Assembly: GCA_050184415.1 (NCBI GenBank) | Contig: JBFXAJ010000008.1 | Coordinates: forward strand, 62,001 to 126,000 | DNA length: 64,000 bases | DNA from: JADLGL01 sp050184415 | GTDB lineage: Bacteria > Pseudomonadota > Alphaproteobacteria > Rhizobiales > Kaistiaceae | Direction: 5' to 3' | Shown here: positions 1-10,224 of the stretch, one piece after another | How the letters are laid out: every line of letters begins with the position of its first letter | Position numbering within the stretch: the first letter of the stretch is position 1 | Made by a program: the position numbers and the translations under genes | Notes under the pieces: generated by a model | Databases searched by the model: none | The model's input: only the letters and a program-made list of their open reading frames with translations | What the model was told of the DNA's origin: nothing

Positions 1-1223
1 AGACCCGCGTGACGGCGTGGGATGAGGAGACGCCGGTTTCTGCGAAGCTGGTGCAGTTGCTTCAAGACAATGCCTGGAATAGCGAGACGACGGCGCTGAT
101 CATTCCTGATCGCCGTACAGCCGATGTGTACCTGAGCGCTGATAGAACTTTAGGCGTGCGGTGTGAGATTGCGGACGCGCGTGGTCTGTTGGGCATTCTC
201 ACATCCAGCCGCCCGACCCGAATAATAGTCGTGGGCCCGACACCGGAGGTGGTTCGGGCTCTGTTGACCGCACGAGATGCGCCAAAGCGGGTGTTGCTGC
301 TGGGCGATGCGGCCGGGATCGCGCTGCTTTCGGCCGAAATCGCACCGCTTAGCCGAATAGCGGCCTTTGCGCCGATTGCGGAGCGTGCCCGCGCGATGGC
401 AGCCGCGCTTCAACGCGGCGGCGCGAACGAAACGCTTGATCTTGCGGAAGCTGAGTTTCGTGTCGTTGCGACGATGCCGGAGGGCGAGATCGACTTCACC
501 CGATCCGGCGATGCGTACAGGGGGGAGATCCTGCATTTCACCACCAGCCGCAGCCACCGCTTGGCGTACCGGCCGACAAGCGACGTTCTGGAGTTCTCTC
601 CCGGCGAAGCGCGGCCGTTCGAACGCACGCAGGCGCGCGAAGTTCGACGGGGCGACCGGGTTCTGGTCCTTGATGCCTCGGTTCGCGAGCCAATCCGGCA
701 AGCGATCGCAGGCTCGAGGGAAAGCCTAAAACAGCTCGGATTGTATCACAGCCGGATAGCGGCGATACGAGCTGCAGCGGCGGGGAGTTCGGACCAGGAG
801 AAAGCGCGTCAGATTCTGACGGTGATGCGGACGCTGGATCCGGCGATCGGGGCGCACGAACTCCAGAACGTTGTGCGCTGGCTAACCGCCGACAAGGCGC
901 CGGGAGAGGCCGATGGCGGCAGACAACCCCGTGCGGCACGCGATTGGTCCCGCTTCCGCGTGTTCATGCAGGCCGTCGGCGTGGATGCGCATTCAGCGGA
1001 CATGTATTGGCGCGCAGCGATTGTTCCGGCACGCTCCTATAGAGTGCATGAAGGCTTTCTATTCAATCAGCGTGTTGTCCAATTCGTTCTCGACCCGGAA
1101 GGTACGGCGGCAGGGGCGGCGGCATGGAAGATGTTGCCGGGGCTTTGGCAGCTTGTGCTCGATGCGGTGGATGAAGTTGTGGAGGTTAGCGTGACGACTG
1201 CCGGGAGCAACAACTATGGCTGA
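1..1223 (+). CDS. DrmE-like DISARM protein, C-terminal part (cut by the window edge)
   Basis: The reading frame is open to the left edge, so the gene starts outside the window and at least 404 residues are visible (first in-frame start codon is GTG at 9). No catalytic motif is visible in this part. It has an alpha/beta stretch with short hydrophobic strands (RIIVVG, KRVLLLGD), then a basic segment REVRRGDRVLVLD and a helical C terminus. Its stop overlaps the drmA start by 8 nt, so it is translationally coupled to a DISARM core gene. Class 2 DISARM operons begin with drmE followed by drmA, and position and general character fit a DrmE C-terminal half. This is inference from context; an unrelated DISARM-associated protein is possible. 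Confidence 0.5.
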   Translation, partial: TRVTAWDEETPVSAKLVQLLQDNAWNSETTALIIPDRRTADVYLSADRTLGVRCEIADARGLLGILTSSRPTRIIVVGPTPEVVRALLTARDAPKRVLLLGDAAGIALLSAEIAPLSRIAAFAPIAERARAMAAALQRGGANETLDLAEAEFRVVATMPEGEIDFTRSGDAYRGEILHFTTSRSHRLAYRPTSDVLEFSPGEARPFERTQAREVRRGDRVLVLDASVREPIRQAIAGSRESLKQLGLYHSRIAAIRAAAAGSSDQEKARQILTVMRTLDPAIGAHELQNVVRWLTADKAPGEADGGRQPRAARDWSRFRVFMQAVGVDAHSADMYWRAAIVPARSYRVHEGFLFNQRVVQFVLDPEGTAAGAAAWKMLPGLWQLVLDAVDEVVEVSVTTAGSNNYG

Positions 1224-4200
1224 GCCGCGCGCACTCGATGGGATGCCATGGGACGACCGCCAGCAACTAAAGGAGGCAGTTTGCGATGCCGTTCTCGAAC
1301 GCACCAGGCGCGTTGTCTCGGGCGAGGGCGTGCACGGCGCTGTCATTCTTGGCGAAAAGCCTTCGCGTGTCCTCGCAAGCGCCTTCATCCTGCCACGCCT
1401 GAACGAGGACGGGGACGATGAATCCAGCGACATCAAGATTCCAGCGCATGGCATAGACCTTCGCGTCCGGCCCGCAGCCGGTGCGTTGTGCGTCCTGCCG
1501 AATCTGTCCGTCTATGTGCGGGCGCTTCCGAGTGCGGCCGAGCTGTTCGGGCGCGACGGCCGTCTGATTCCGCGTGCCGACTTCAATGATGCGGCGCGTC
1601 AGCACGCGAAGGATCAAATCAGCCGGCGCGCCTCGGCGGAAATTCCACGGGGAACGCCTTCGGGCGAGCGCGCCGTTCGCCGGGCCGCTATCTCTCGCGA
1701 GATATACATTGCGATGGGCGTCGGAGTCCCTCCAGCGGCCCGTCTGCCCGGTGGGGATGATCGCGACGACGCTGCGGTCGAAGAAGGCGTGCCACCGTCC
1801 CAGGTGCTGGGTGGACGGCTGCGCATACCCGACCGGCTGTCTCGGCGCTACGACATTCCCCAAAAATGGATTCGTCTCCGCGTTGACGTGCCAAGGCTTG
1901 AGCTTCCTCTGCCGTGCGACCCCGATCGATGGCAAGCCCTCGCGGAGAACCACAAGACGGAACTGCTCCGCTCGATCCGTACCGCTTATGTCGACTGGAT
2001 CGCGTCGCCGAGCGGTCAAAATGAGGCCTGGCGGAAGCTTCACCCTCCCTCCGAAGCTTTTTGGGAGCCCGATGCTTGGGATCGCTTTCTCGCCAATGCC
2101 CGAACGGTTGCGCCGAATACATCGGACCTCGTGCCCAATTTCGACACGCAAGTCCTGGTGCAGCCGCTCCACGATCCGCTCCAGCGGGAGACTTTTTCGG
2201 TCCGGATCGCGCTTGAGAATTTGCGGGAGAGCGATGCCACAAAGGAGTGTGGGCTTTTTAATGTCGATCTGATCGTCGAGCTGCCGAACGACGCGCTCGG
2301 TCCGATGCGTCTCGAACGTGTCCGGCGCAGTTATCATTTGGCCGGGTTCATGACGATGCCGGCCATCGGTGTGAACGGGGGTGTTTGCGATCTTGGAACG
2401 CGCGAGGGCGTGCGCGCGCTCAGAACAACATGGATGCCGCGATACGTACTGCCGCGCGCCCAGGCGACGGAAATCCCGACCGTTCCAACGTCCTACCGAC
2501 AATTGGGCTTGGACACGGCTGACGTAAATGAACTTGCCGCTTTGCCGCGGGCGATGAGGGATTGGATCGATGTGGTTGCGCGCGAGACCGAGCTTTCGGT
2601 CCCTGGCGAGGAAGGTAGTCTCGATGACGAGGCCGCCCAACAGAATCGATTCCAAGACGATCTTCGAGCATGGCGGCGCGAAGCGGCGCGTATAGCAGCC
2701 GGAGTCGATGTCCTTGCAGCGGCGCAGCAAGCTTGGCGCCATGACAGAAGCGCTGCGGCGGGTGTGCCTTATCGCGCTTGGCTGCTCCTTAACCGCACGT
2801 TTGCCGCCGCAGCGCCGTCGCGCGACGGCGAACCGCCTGCGGGTTGGAGGCTCTTTCAGCTCGCCTTCGTCTTGGCGCACATTCCAACCTTCGCGTCGCG
2901 ATTGCCCGAATACGCTGCGAGCTTCGACGCCGCATTCGACGAAGATTCGGCAAGTCTGCTTTACATGGCGACGGGCGGTGGCAAGACCGAGGCGTTTTTC
3001 GGCACGCTGATCTACGCCCTGTTTCTGGATCGGCTGAGAGGCAAGCACCGCGGCATTACCGCGATGATGCACTACCCGCTGCGTCTGCTGACGGTACAGC
3101 AGGCGCAGCGATTGGCGCGGCTTTTGGCACGCGCAGAGATAGTCCGCCGAACCGAACAGGTCGGGGGAAGCCCTTTCGAGATTGGCTTTTGGGTGGGCGG
3201 TACGAACACGCCCAATGCAACGGAGAAGCCTTCTGGCGGTCTCGTTGACGCGTTGCGTTGTGTGCCGGTGTGGAATCAGCCCCGGGCGCGGAGCGAGGAC
3301 GCTTTGCTGGCAAGCCAAGAAAGGATCGACCGGGAATACGTCGCGGCCAAGACCGCTTGGAACAAGCTGCCGGTCTGTCCTTTCTGCGGATCGGATCACG
3401 GAACGGGATTGCGTCTCTTTCCAGAGCGACACCATCAGCTCGGTATCGTGTGCCTGAACGATCGTTGCGAGTGGAACCGGATTCAGCAGGCTGGCGCTAG
3501 CGAACCGCTGCCATTCTTGCTCGCAGATAGCGACATTTATCGTCACGCCCCCTCGGTGCTTCTGGGAACGATCGATAAGCTCGCTCTACTTGGCCAAAGC
3601 ACAACCACCGTCGACCGGATCGCCGGAATGTTTGGGCTGGCGCGGTGGATCGAAGGCGGTCCTGGCGGCTTGCTGCATATGCCAAGCGGCGCGCCAACAA
3701 GTGCACCGCCGCCGGTCGGATATCAGCGTGTTGCGCCCGCGTTTTCTGATGGTGCGGAAGTATTCTTCGATCCATTCCCGAGCCTCATTGTCCAAGATGA
3801 AATGCATCTCCTGGAAGAAAGTCTGGGAACGTTTGGCGGTATCTTCGAGACCGGATTGTTCGCTTGGTTGTCGCGGCTGTCGCGTCTGCTAGGTCAAAGG
3901 GTGTGTCATGTTCCCGGCGCACCCGACCGTCCGCGACTGCCCCATGTCATCGGCGCGACCGCGACGGCGGCGGATGTCGCCAAGCACACAAGAGCGCTTT
4001 ATCAGCGCCGCGTGATCCAGTTCCCGCATCCCGGGCCGAGTCTGCATAGCGGGTTCTACACCCGTATGGCGAGTTTCCAATCGGGGGGTGAAGCTGCCGC
4101 AGCACGGCAGGATGCACTTGGAACGCCGCGCGGTAGGGAGGCGGCAGCGCCTTGGGGACGTGTGTACGCGAGTTTGATGACGAACGGGCGCCTGCACACG

Positions 4201-5433
4201 GTCACGACCCTTTCAGTTCTTGCGGCGCACGCCGCTACGATCACGCGATGGCAACGGGATTTGGCGTCAACGGAGGTCACGCGCCAAGCGCGAGCGGGTG
4301 CTGAAATCGAGGAAAGCGTCTCGGACGCAAGGTGGTCGGACGCCCGTCGCGCGGCCGTGCGCGCGGTAGCCGCGAACGGACGGTTCGACCGGCTCGCCGC
4401 GTTGGTTGACCTGCATCGAATTGAGCTCACCTATGTGACGAACAAGAAGGGCGGCGATCAGATCCTGTCTGCTTTGGAAACCGAAGTGCGGGAAGCGCAT
4501 GCGGCAATGGGGCCTGAGTACGCTCTGTCCTCGTTTCAAATGGATCTGATCTCCGGCGGCGTCGACATTGGAGGAATCCAGTCGGTCATCCAAAGGGCGG
4601 AACGCGCCTTCGACCCGATGCGCGACGACATCAGCGGCGCGTTGCGTGGAATCGTTGCCACCTCGGCGATTTCACACGGCGTGGACGTCGAAACGTTCAA
4701 TGCGATGGCATTTGCTGGCATGCCGTCCGACATCGCGGAGTACATCCAAGCGTCATCGCGCATCGGGCGCATACATGTCGGCTTTTCGTTGCTGGTTCCG
4801 ACACCGCAGACGCGGCGAGACAGATTCGTCGTTGAAGTTCACGAGTCCTTTCACCGGCTTCTTGAACGGATGATCGCGCCGCCGGCGGTTGAGCGGTGGG
4901 CCGATCGTGCCATCGACCGGACGATACCGTCGCTCGTGCAAATGTGGCTGGCGGGCGTACGCCATCAAGAGCGCTTCTTGGCGGCTTCCTCTGAACAAAA
5001 ATCGCAAACGATGCTTCCCACGACCGTCGAGCAGGTGGAACGCCTTCTACGGGACGGGAGATCTTTCGACGACTGTGTCGCATTTGTCGTCGAGGCGGTT
5101 GGAATTGGCGCAGCGACCGGGGCCCCAACCAATCCGGTCTACTATTCCGATCTGGTGAGGGCCGCCGCCGCCCGGATCCAAGCGGTTATCGCGAGCGGAG
5201 ACTTCACCGGCCGGCTCAGCGAATTTTGGGGCAATCCGCTCAGCGGTCTGCAACGGCCCATGACCAGTCTGCGCGATGTCGACGCGGCCGGTCGGATTCG
5301 TGCGTCAAATCGTACTCAGCGCAATCAACCCCTCTCCTGGGAGGAGGTCGGTGAGGCCATGGCCATGGTGCGCAACCGAGGCGTTTCCCGCGGCAGGCGC
5401 TCCGCATCCAGTGAATTGGACGGGGAGACTTGA
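1216..5433 (+). CDS. drmA: DISARM helicase DrmA
   Basis: Large 1405-residue SF2-type helicase. Walker A ATGGGKTEAFF lies at about 585-595, the Walker B box is DEMH at 861-864 followed by the LGTFGG stretch typical of DrmA, and helicase motif VI SSRIGR is at 1180-1185, preceded by EYIQA. A zinc-knuckle-like set C721-X2-C724 and C746-X4-C751 lies between Walker A and B. In DISARM, DrmA works with DrmB as the core that engages incoming DNA. The ATG overlaps the upstream gene by 8 nt and drmB follows after 2 nt, so the operon is tightly coupled. Base and codon use is visibly less GC-rich than in the core genome further right, consistent with horizontal acquisition. Family assignment is firm. Confidence 0.93.
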   Translation: MAEPRALDGMPWDDRQQLKEAVCDAVLERTRRVVSGEGVHGAVILGEKPSRVLASAFILPRLNEDGDDESSDIKIPAHGIDLRVRPAAGALCVLPNLSVYVRALPSAAELFGRDGRLIPRADFNDAARQHAKDQISRRASAEIPRGTPSGERAVRRAAISREIYIAMGVGVPPAARLPGGDDRDDAAVEEGVPPSQVLGGRLRIPDRLSRRYDIPQKWIRLRVDVPRLELPLPCDPDRWQALAENHKTELLRSIRTAYVDWIASPSGQNEAWRKLHPPSEAFWEPDAWDRFLANARTVAPNTSDLVPNFDTQVLVQPLHDPLQRETFSVRIALENLRESDATKECGLFNVDLIVELPNDALGPMRLERVRRSYHLAGFMTMPAIGVNGGVCDLGTREGVRALRTTWMPRYVLPRAQATEIPTVPTSYRQLGLDTADVNELAALPRAMRDWIDVVARETELSVPGEEGSLDDEAAQQNRFQDDLRAWRREAARIAAGVDVLAAAQQAWRHDRSAAAGVPYRAWLLLNRTFAAAAPSRDGEPPAGWRLFQLAFVLAHIPTFASRLPEYAASFDAAFDEDSASLLYMATGGGKTEAFFGTLIYALFLDRLRGKHRGITAMMHYPLRLLTVQQAQRLARLLARAEIVRRTEQVGGSPFEIGFWVGGTNTPNATEKPSGGLVDALRCVPVWNQPRARSEDALLASQERIDREYVAAKTAWNKLPVCPFCGSDHGTGLRLFPERHHQLGIVCLNDRCEWNRIQQAGASEPLPFLLADSDIYRHAPSVLLGTIDKLALLGQSTTTVDRIAGMFGLARWIEGGPGGLLHMPSGAPTSAPPPVGYQRVAPAFSDGAEVFFDPFPSLIVQDEMHLLEESLGTFGGIFETGLFAWLSRLSRLLGQRVCHVPGAPDRPRLPHVIGATATAADVAKHTRALYQRRVIQFPHPGPSLHSGFYTRMASFQSGGEAAAARQDALGTPRGREAAAPWGRVYASLMTNGRLHTVTTLSVLAAHAATITRWQRDLASTEVTRQARAGAEIEESVSDARWSDARRAAVRAVAANGRFDRLAALVDLHRIELTYVTNKKGGDQILSALETEVREAHAAMGPEYALSSFQMDLISGGVDIGGIQSVIQRAERAFDPMRDDISGALRGIVATSAISHGVDVETFNAMAFAGMPSDIAEYIQASSRIGRIHVGFSLLVPTPQTRRDRFVVEVHESFHRLLERMIAPPAVERWADRAIDRTIPSLVQMWLAGVRHQERFLAASSEQKSQTMLPTTVEQVERLLRDGRSFDDCVAFVVEAVGIGAATGAPTNPVYYSDLVRAAAARIQAVIASGDFTGRLSEFWGNPLSGLQRPMTSLRDVDAAGRIRASNRTQRNQPLSWEEVGEAMAMVRNRGVSRGRRSASSELDGET

Positions 5434-5435
5434 CC

Positions 5436-7676
5436 ATGACAAATCCTCCAACGATGCAGCGCTCGCGCGGACAGCTCGCGACCAGCTACGCACCCCACAG
5501 TCTCTTCACGTTTGAGGGTGGCTCGGGTGCATGCATGGCGTTGTCGGCATCGGGAAACCAGAACGCCGAACTGCGTCCGATTACACAGCGCATGATCGGG
5601 GAACAGATTCAGGAGTATTTTGAATCATGGGCGGACCGCGCCATGCGCGGGCAAAACCTGCGTCATCCCGTGCCGCCGTCCCTCGCGGTGGACAATCGCG
5701 TGCTGAGCGATCAGGCGGTTCGCGTTCGGCTCGGTGATCTCGTTTTCCAGGTTCCGGACGTGGTGGGATATGTGCCGTTCCCGCTCGCATTTTCTTGTAC
5801 GCGTTGCGGGCTGCACCGCGAATGTCGCCGGTTGGATCGCGTGGCGGAAGAAGCGGCGCGTTTCCATCAAGCCTGTCCGACAGGTGCCGCGGGATGCGCA
5901 GACGATTGGCAACAGATCGACGTGGTGCTGACTCACTGGTCGGGCGAGATCGAGGCAATCAGCCCAAGCTATCGATATTGGGATTCTGCGAACGGGCAAG
6001 CACGCGACATCGCGCGGTGCGGCTCCTGCGAATCCGATCGCTTCTTCTTGCGACGGCCACCGGGAGCACTTGCCGGATGGCATTTCGAATGCGTGGCCTG
6101 CCGCACGGTGCGACAGATCCTGCAACGCGATCTGCGCACGCTGGAGAGCCTCGGCCCACTTCTTGACCAGAACCAAGCCATCATTGCCGAAATCAACATG
6201 GAGCCGGTCTCCTATCGGGCATCGGCGGCCTATTACCCCCATGGCGACCGACTGCTGGTCTTCGACCAGGACATGTACGTCTCGCTGCTTGGGGCGACTC
6301 AGATCAACCAGCTCGAGAGCTTTGTTGCCACCACGTACGGCTATCCACCGACGCACCTTACCGACGCGGAAAAAGCGACGCTGCTGCAGGCCGCAGGTCG
6401 GGGCGCGGATTGGGAAAACTATGTGCATATGCGGGCATTGGTCGAAATGCTCGAGACGGGAGGCACGACTCCGCGCGAGATGATCGAGGCCTCCCGAGCG
6501 ACGCTGACCCAACGGGACGAGGAATGGAACGCAACGGTTTTCGCAGGCCGTCAGCAAGCAACCCCTGGGATCGCGACCGCATGCCGAGAGCGGCAACGAT
6601 ATGTGAGGCGGTTCGACCCCATTCGCATGGCCGTGGAACACGAAACGCTGCTGCAGGAGAAGCTGCGCGGCGGTCAACTCAATGATGGCAAGGAGGTCTC
6701 CGTCGACGTGACGATCCTCGATCCGTTCCTCATCCCCGATGGATTGTCAGAGCGAGAGATCGATCGGCTGAAAGTCGAAGTCCGCCGCCGAAGGGACCTG
6801 CTTGGCATTTCGGAAATGCGCCTGATAAGGGACGTCCGAATCTGCGAGTACACGTTTGCCTATACGAGAACTTCGTCCTCGCCCACGGTCAAACGCGACA
6901 AGGCTGGCGACGCCGAGATGCCAGTACGGCTTCGGTTATTTGATCGCGTCGAAGTTGGCGATGCGGCTCGTCATCCCGTGCTCTGCCTTCTGCAATCAAA
7001 TGAAGGTTTTTATGTGCGGCTCGACGAAACGACGGTGCGCGAATGGCTCTTGGAGAACGGTGTTGCCGTCGCGCCCGCACCCCCAGGCGTTCGCCTCGGC
7101 GGAAGCCTCATCGAAGAGTTCGCCGCCCTCGAAAATGATCCGGCCTCCCGTTTCTCGAGATTTCTCGATGAGTACCGACGGGAAGGCGCAGTTCCGCGGC
7201 AGGCTTACCCGTTCGTCTACACTCTTCTGCACACTATGGCGCATCATCTGATTGGTGTTTCGGCCTCGATGTCGGGTCTCGATCTTGGCTCATTCGGCGA
7301 GCACCTGTTTGTCCCTGATCTGGCCTTCCTGGTTTACCGCCGTGGTATGACCATGGATTTGGGCAACCTGTCGTCCATGTGGCGTGACCGCGGGGATCCG
7401 GCGTTTGGCAATGAAGTCCTCGACCGCATGGTCAATCCAGCCAGTCTTCGATGCGGCTCCGAAAGCGTTTGCAATCACCGCGGCGGTGCGTGTCCTGACT
7501 GCGTACTCATCCCGGAGAGTGCTTGCCTAACTCGGAACGAGCTCTTGTCTCGATCAGTGCTTATCGGACGCGGAGCGCCTCGTTGGGACATGGCGGGTGA
7601 TGTTTTGAGCGGGTACTACACCGTTGCGGAACGTCGCGCAGAGCAGCCGCCGCGTGCCCACGCGGAGGCCCAATGA
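5436..7676 (+). CDS. drmB: DISARM protein DrmB (DUF1998 domain)
   Basis: 746 residues from the ATG at 5436. An in-frame TTG at 5430 is also possible, but GGGGAG at 5422-5427 is better spaced for the ATG. The N terminus begins RSRGQLATSYAP, resembling DrmB starts. Cysteine pairs C121/C124, C195/C198 and C219/C222 look like zinc sites. The C-terminal DUF1998 domain has the cysteine cluster C673, C679, C686, C689 and C697 around NHRGGACPDC. DUF1998 proteins pair with an SF2 helicase; in DISARM, DrmB partners DrmA. The stop shares ATGA with the drmC start (4-nt overlap). Confidence 0.92.
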   Translation: MTNPPTMQRSRGQLATSYAPHSLFTFEGGSGACMALSASGNQNAELRPITQRMIGEQIQEYFESWADRAMRGQNLRHPVPPSLAVDNRVLSDQAVRVRLGDLVFQVPDVVGYVPFPLAFSCTRCGLHRECRRLDRVAEEAARFHQACPTGAAGCADDWQQIDVVLTHWSGEIEAISPSYRYWDSANGQARDIARCGSCESDRFFLRRPPGALAGWHFECVACRTVRQILQRDLRTLESLGPLLDQNQAIIAEINMEPVSYRASAAYYPHGDRLLVFDQDMYVSLLGATQINQLESFVATTYGYPPTHLTDAEKATLLQAAGRGADWENYVHMRALVEMLETGGTTPREMIEASRATLTQRDEEWNATVFAGRQQATPGIATACRERQRYVRRFDPIRMAVEHETLLQEKLRGGQLNDGKEVSVDVTILDPFLIPDGLSEREIDRLKVEVRRRRDLLGISEMRLIRDVRICEYTFAYTRTSSSPTVKRDKAGDAEMPVRLRLFDRVEVGDAARHPVLCLLQSNEGFYVRLDETTVREWLLENGVAVAPAPPGVRLGGSLIEEFAALENDPASRFSRFLDEYRREGAVPRQAYPFVYTLLHTMAHHLIGVSASMSGLDLGSFGEHLFVPDLAFLVYRRGMTMDLGNLSSMWRDRGDPAFGNEVLDRMVNPASLRCGSESVCNHRGGACPDCVLIPESACLTRNELLSRSVLIGRGAPRWDMAGDVLSGYYTVAERRAEQPPRAHAEAQ

Positions 7677-8524
7677 CTTGGGCGGCACCAATCGGCGCTG
7701 ACTTGGCTCGGTCTCTGGTGCTCGGGCTCGGCGCGGACTGTTCGACAGCGGCGGCGCTGGCACGCGTGATGGCGGGCCGACAAGGCTATGCCATCGACAT
7801 CCACAATCTTGCTGATTGGCCAGCTGCTGCGATCCAGCGGGTCACATCGGATTTTGTTGCCCGCGGCTGGTTGAGCCGCACGGATACCGGCTGGCAGATC
7901 GGGCCGGGGCAGATCCCATCTGGGCTTGTGTCATTCCTCGACGGCGCCGCCGCGATGCGAGCGATTATGCCGGATGAGGGAATGGCAACCACCGTCGTGA
8001 CTATGCCGCCGTCGCCGAGTGCCATCGGGGCGGCGCTTCCGGCGACGGGATTGGCCTATGCCGCGCTGGTCCCCACCAAAGTTACGTTTGAAAGATTGGC
8101 CGATGCCGCTGCGAGCAGTTTTACGATCATGACGCCATTTCTGAACGACGAGGGTCTGGTCATAGCACTTGATTTATTCCGCCGTACGCGTGCGCGCCGT
8201 CGACACCTTATCATCCGAAGGTCCGGAGCCGCTCGTGCCGCCGTCGATCGAGGCTGGACTCACCTTCATCAGTTGAGTGTCGACGTCCTGAACTACACGT
8301 TGCCGGTCGGAGGTGGCTACGAGACTTTTCACGCAAAGGTCCTGCTGGCTGATCAAGACTTAGCTTACGTTGGAAGCGCAAATATGACCGCGTTCGCGCG
8401 GCATTCGATGGAACTCGGAATTCTCACAGACGGTCGCGCAGCGCGCGTCGTCGCAAGTATTGTCAGAGGCGTTGAGCGCATCGCCACGCCACTTCGGGCG
8501 CCGTCCCTGGCCCGAAGTATCTGA
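7673..8524 (+). CDS. drmC: DISARM phospholipase D-like protein DrmC
   Basis: 283 residues with one phospholipase D HKD motif near the C terminus: H220-x-K222-x4-D227, followed by GSANMT. PLD-fold enzymes usually need two HKD motifs, so one per chain suggests a dimer. The N-terminal 100 residues are helical and may be a winged-helix-like region (weakly supported). DrmC is the third common DISARM gene; in the studied class 2 system it was reported as not strictly required for defence. The ATG overlaps the drmB stop by 4 nt. Nothing looks truncated. Confidence 0.9.
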   Translation: MTWAAPIGADLARSLVLGLGADCSTAAALARVMAGRQGYAIDIHNLADWPAAAIQRVTSDFVARGWLSRTDTGWQIGPGQIPSGLVSFLDGAAAMRAIMPDEGMATTVVTMPPSPSAIGAALPATGLAYAALVPTKVTFERLADAAASSFTIMTPFLNDEGLVIALDLFRRTRARRRHLIIRRSGAARAAVDRGWTHLHQLSVDVLNYTLPVGGGYETFHAKVLLADQDLAYVGSANMTAFARHSMELGILTDGRAARVVASIVRGVERIATPLRAPSLARSI

Positions 8525-8541
8525 GAGAGGCGCTCAATATC

Positions 8542-10224
8542 GTGACAGTCGTTGCAAACAACATCCACCCAACGGAACCATCTACCGGTGCTATAACGTT
8601 GGCCCGATCGGCTGACGCGATTCCGGCGTTCGACAAGTTTCTTGCCGCATTTCGCAAAAGGAAGCTAAGTCGGTCGAAGGCCTTGCAGGCGTGCCTCAGC
8701 CTGATCAAACGCGAGCCCGGCGATCTTCTCGAGCTCCTCGAGGCGCTTCCAGCCGCTTGGGCTGATCATGCCGTCGCCAGCGTGTATGCGACATTGATCC
8801 CGGCGGACCGTCGCAAGAGGCTAGGGGCGTATTTCACGCCGCCGCACTTGGTAGATCATCTTGTCTCTCGCCTTGCTTCCTGTGGGATGGATCCCATCGT
8901 GCATCGGCTCCGAGACCCCGCGGCTGGCGGTGCGGCCTTTCTTGTGCCGCTTGCTCGCATCAAGGTATCGGCTTGGAAGAAGCAGGGGCTTGCTGATGGC
9001 GAGATCGTGCGCCGGCTGCGCATTCACTTGGTTGGCCGGGAGATCGAGCCAGATCTTGCTGCGATCGCTAACGCCTTACTAAGGCGAATGCTAGTTTGCG
9101 AGTTTCAACTGGCTCCGAAGTCGGTCGCGCGACTGAGACTGGTGAAAGTAGGCGACAGTCTCGATCCCAAGTTCTCTTCGCGCGACGACATCGATCATGA
9201 GGTAGGGAACCCGCCATTTCTTCGTCTGGGCGGATCGGACAAGCGCTTGTCGAGGCCGATTTTTGGCGAGATCGCTTCCGGCAGGATCAATCTCTACGCG
9301 CTGTTTGTAAGACGAGCTCTCGCGGAAGTGCCAATAGGAGGCATGATTGGTTACGTGATTCCTGCATCCTTTCTGGGCGGTCCGGAATTTGGGTCTTTTC
9401 GCAAGCGAGTCCTGCAGCTCGCCGAGGTCCTAGTCGTGGACCTCATCGAAAAGCGGAGCGATGTTTTCCTAGATGCGATCCAAGACGCTTGCTTTGTAGT
9501 TTTACGGCGGCGAGTGGAGGCGTTGGCCGAACCGCCTGCAAGCGTGGCGGCAAGCGGCGTCTTTCGTCGGGACGGAAAGTTCATTTCCAAGGACGTTGCA
9601 CACATCGAGGCAAACGGAGCGCCTTGGCGACTGCCCGGAGTCGAGCTGGTACGTTCATCCACGCTCAAGGACTGGGGGTATCGGGCGACCGTCGGCTATC
9701 TTGTGGCCAACCGCCAACCGGAGCGTCTGCACAAACGAGCAGCCAAGGGGCGATATCCACTCATATGGGCCAAGGCGATCACTCCCGAAGGAACCTTCGA
9801 CTTCGAACGGGGTGCGGCCTTCAAAGGCTACGGTTGGGCCGACGCGCCTGTCGATGCGCCTTATGTGGTTCGCACACCGTGTGTGGCTGTTCAGCGAACT
9901 TCGTCGCGAGGCCAGAAGCGGAGGCTCAACGCGGCGTCCATCTCAAAAGCTTTTATCAAGAAGCACGGCGGCGTCGTTGCGGAAAATCACGTCATCCTAC
10001 TCGTGCCAAATTCGCCCGATGCGGCATCACCGGAGTCGTTAGCAGAGGCGTTAAACAAGGCGGCAGCTAGCGCAGCACTCGATCGGGTATGCGGCTCCGC
10101 CTCAATTTCCGTGCGGCTTCTAGAGACGATCAAACTTGAAGCACGCTCGATAGTGTCCGGAAGCGCGCCATCTGATCGCTCAGAGACGCGGGCCCTACCG
10201 CAAGCCGCTGTGGCGCCATTATGA
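8542..10224 (+). CDS. N6-adenine-type DNA methyltransferase of the DISARM operon
   Basis: 560 residues from a GTG at 8542, with GAGAGAGG about 11 nt upstream. The fold signature is of gamma-class amino-methyltransferases (Eco57I/TaqI-like): RLGAYFTPPHLVDHLV at about 93-108, SAM-binding motif I DPAAGG at 125-130, and catalytic motif IV NPPF at 223-226. The long C terminus would hold target recognition. There is no PC catalytic motif of a 5-cytosine methylase. By position it is the self-marking enzyme of the DISARM system, like the DrmMI adenine methylase of class 1, although it stands in the 3-prime place where class 2 carries the cytosine methylase DrmMII. The stop shares ATGA with the next gene. 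Confidence 0.85.
   Translation: MTVVANNIHPTEPSTGAITLARSADAIPAFDKFLAAFRKRKLSRSKALQACLSLIKREPGDLLELLEALPAAWADHAVASVYATLIPADRRKRLGAYFTPPHLVDHLVSRLASCGMDPIVHRLRDPAAGGAAFLVPLARIKVSAWKKQGLADGEIVRRLRIHLVGREIEPDLAAIANALLRRMLVCEFQLAPKSVARLRLVKVGDSLDPKFSSRDDIDHEVGNPPFLRLGGSDKRLSRPIFGEIASGRINLYALFVRRALAEVPIGGMIGYVIPASFLGGPEFGSFRKRVLQLAEVLVVDLIEKRSDVFLDAIQDACFVVLRRRVEALAEPPASVAASGVFRRDGKFISKDVAHIEANGAPWRLPGVELVRSSTLKDWGYRATVGYLVANRQPERLHKRAAKGRYPLIWAKAITPEGTFDFERGAAFKGYGWADAPVDAPYVVRTPCVAVQRTSSRGQKRRLNAASISKAFIKKHGGVVAENHVILLVPNSPDAASPESLAEALNKAAASAALDRVCGSASISVRLLETIKLEARSIVSGSAPSDRSETRALPQAAVAPL

Noticed and set aside
1267..3546. A 759-codon open frame on the minus strand inside drmA
   Set aside because: It lies entirely opposite a protein with strong helicase motifs, is rich in Arg/His/Gln and has no recognisable domain; it is a shadow caused by GC-rich codon use.
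5430..5435. TTG 5430 as the drmB start
   Set aside because: The ATG at 5436 is better spaced from GGGGAG and needs no rare start.
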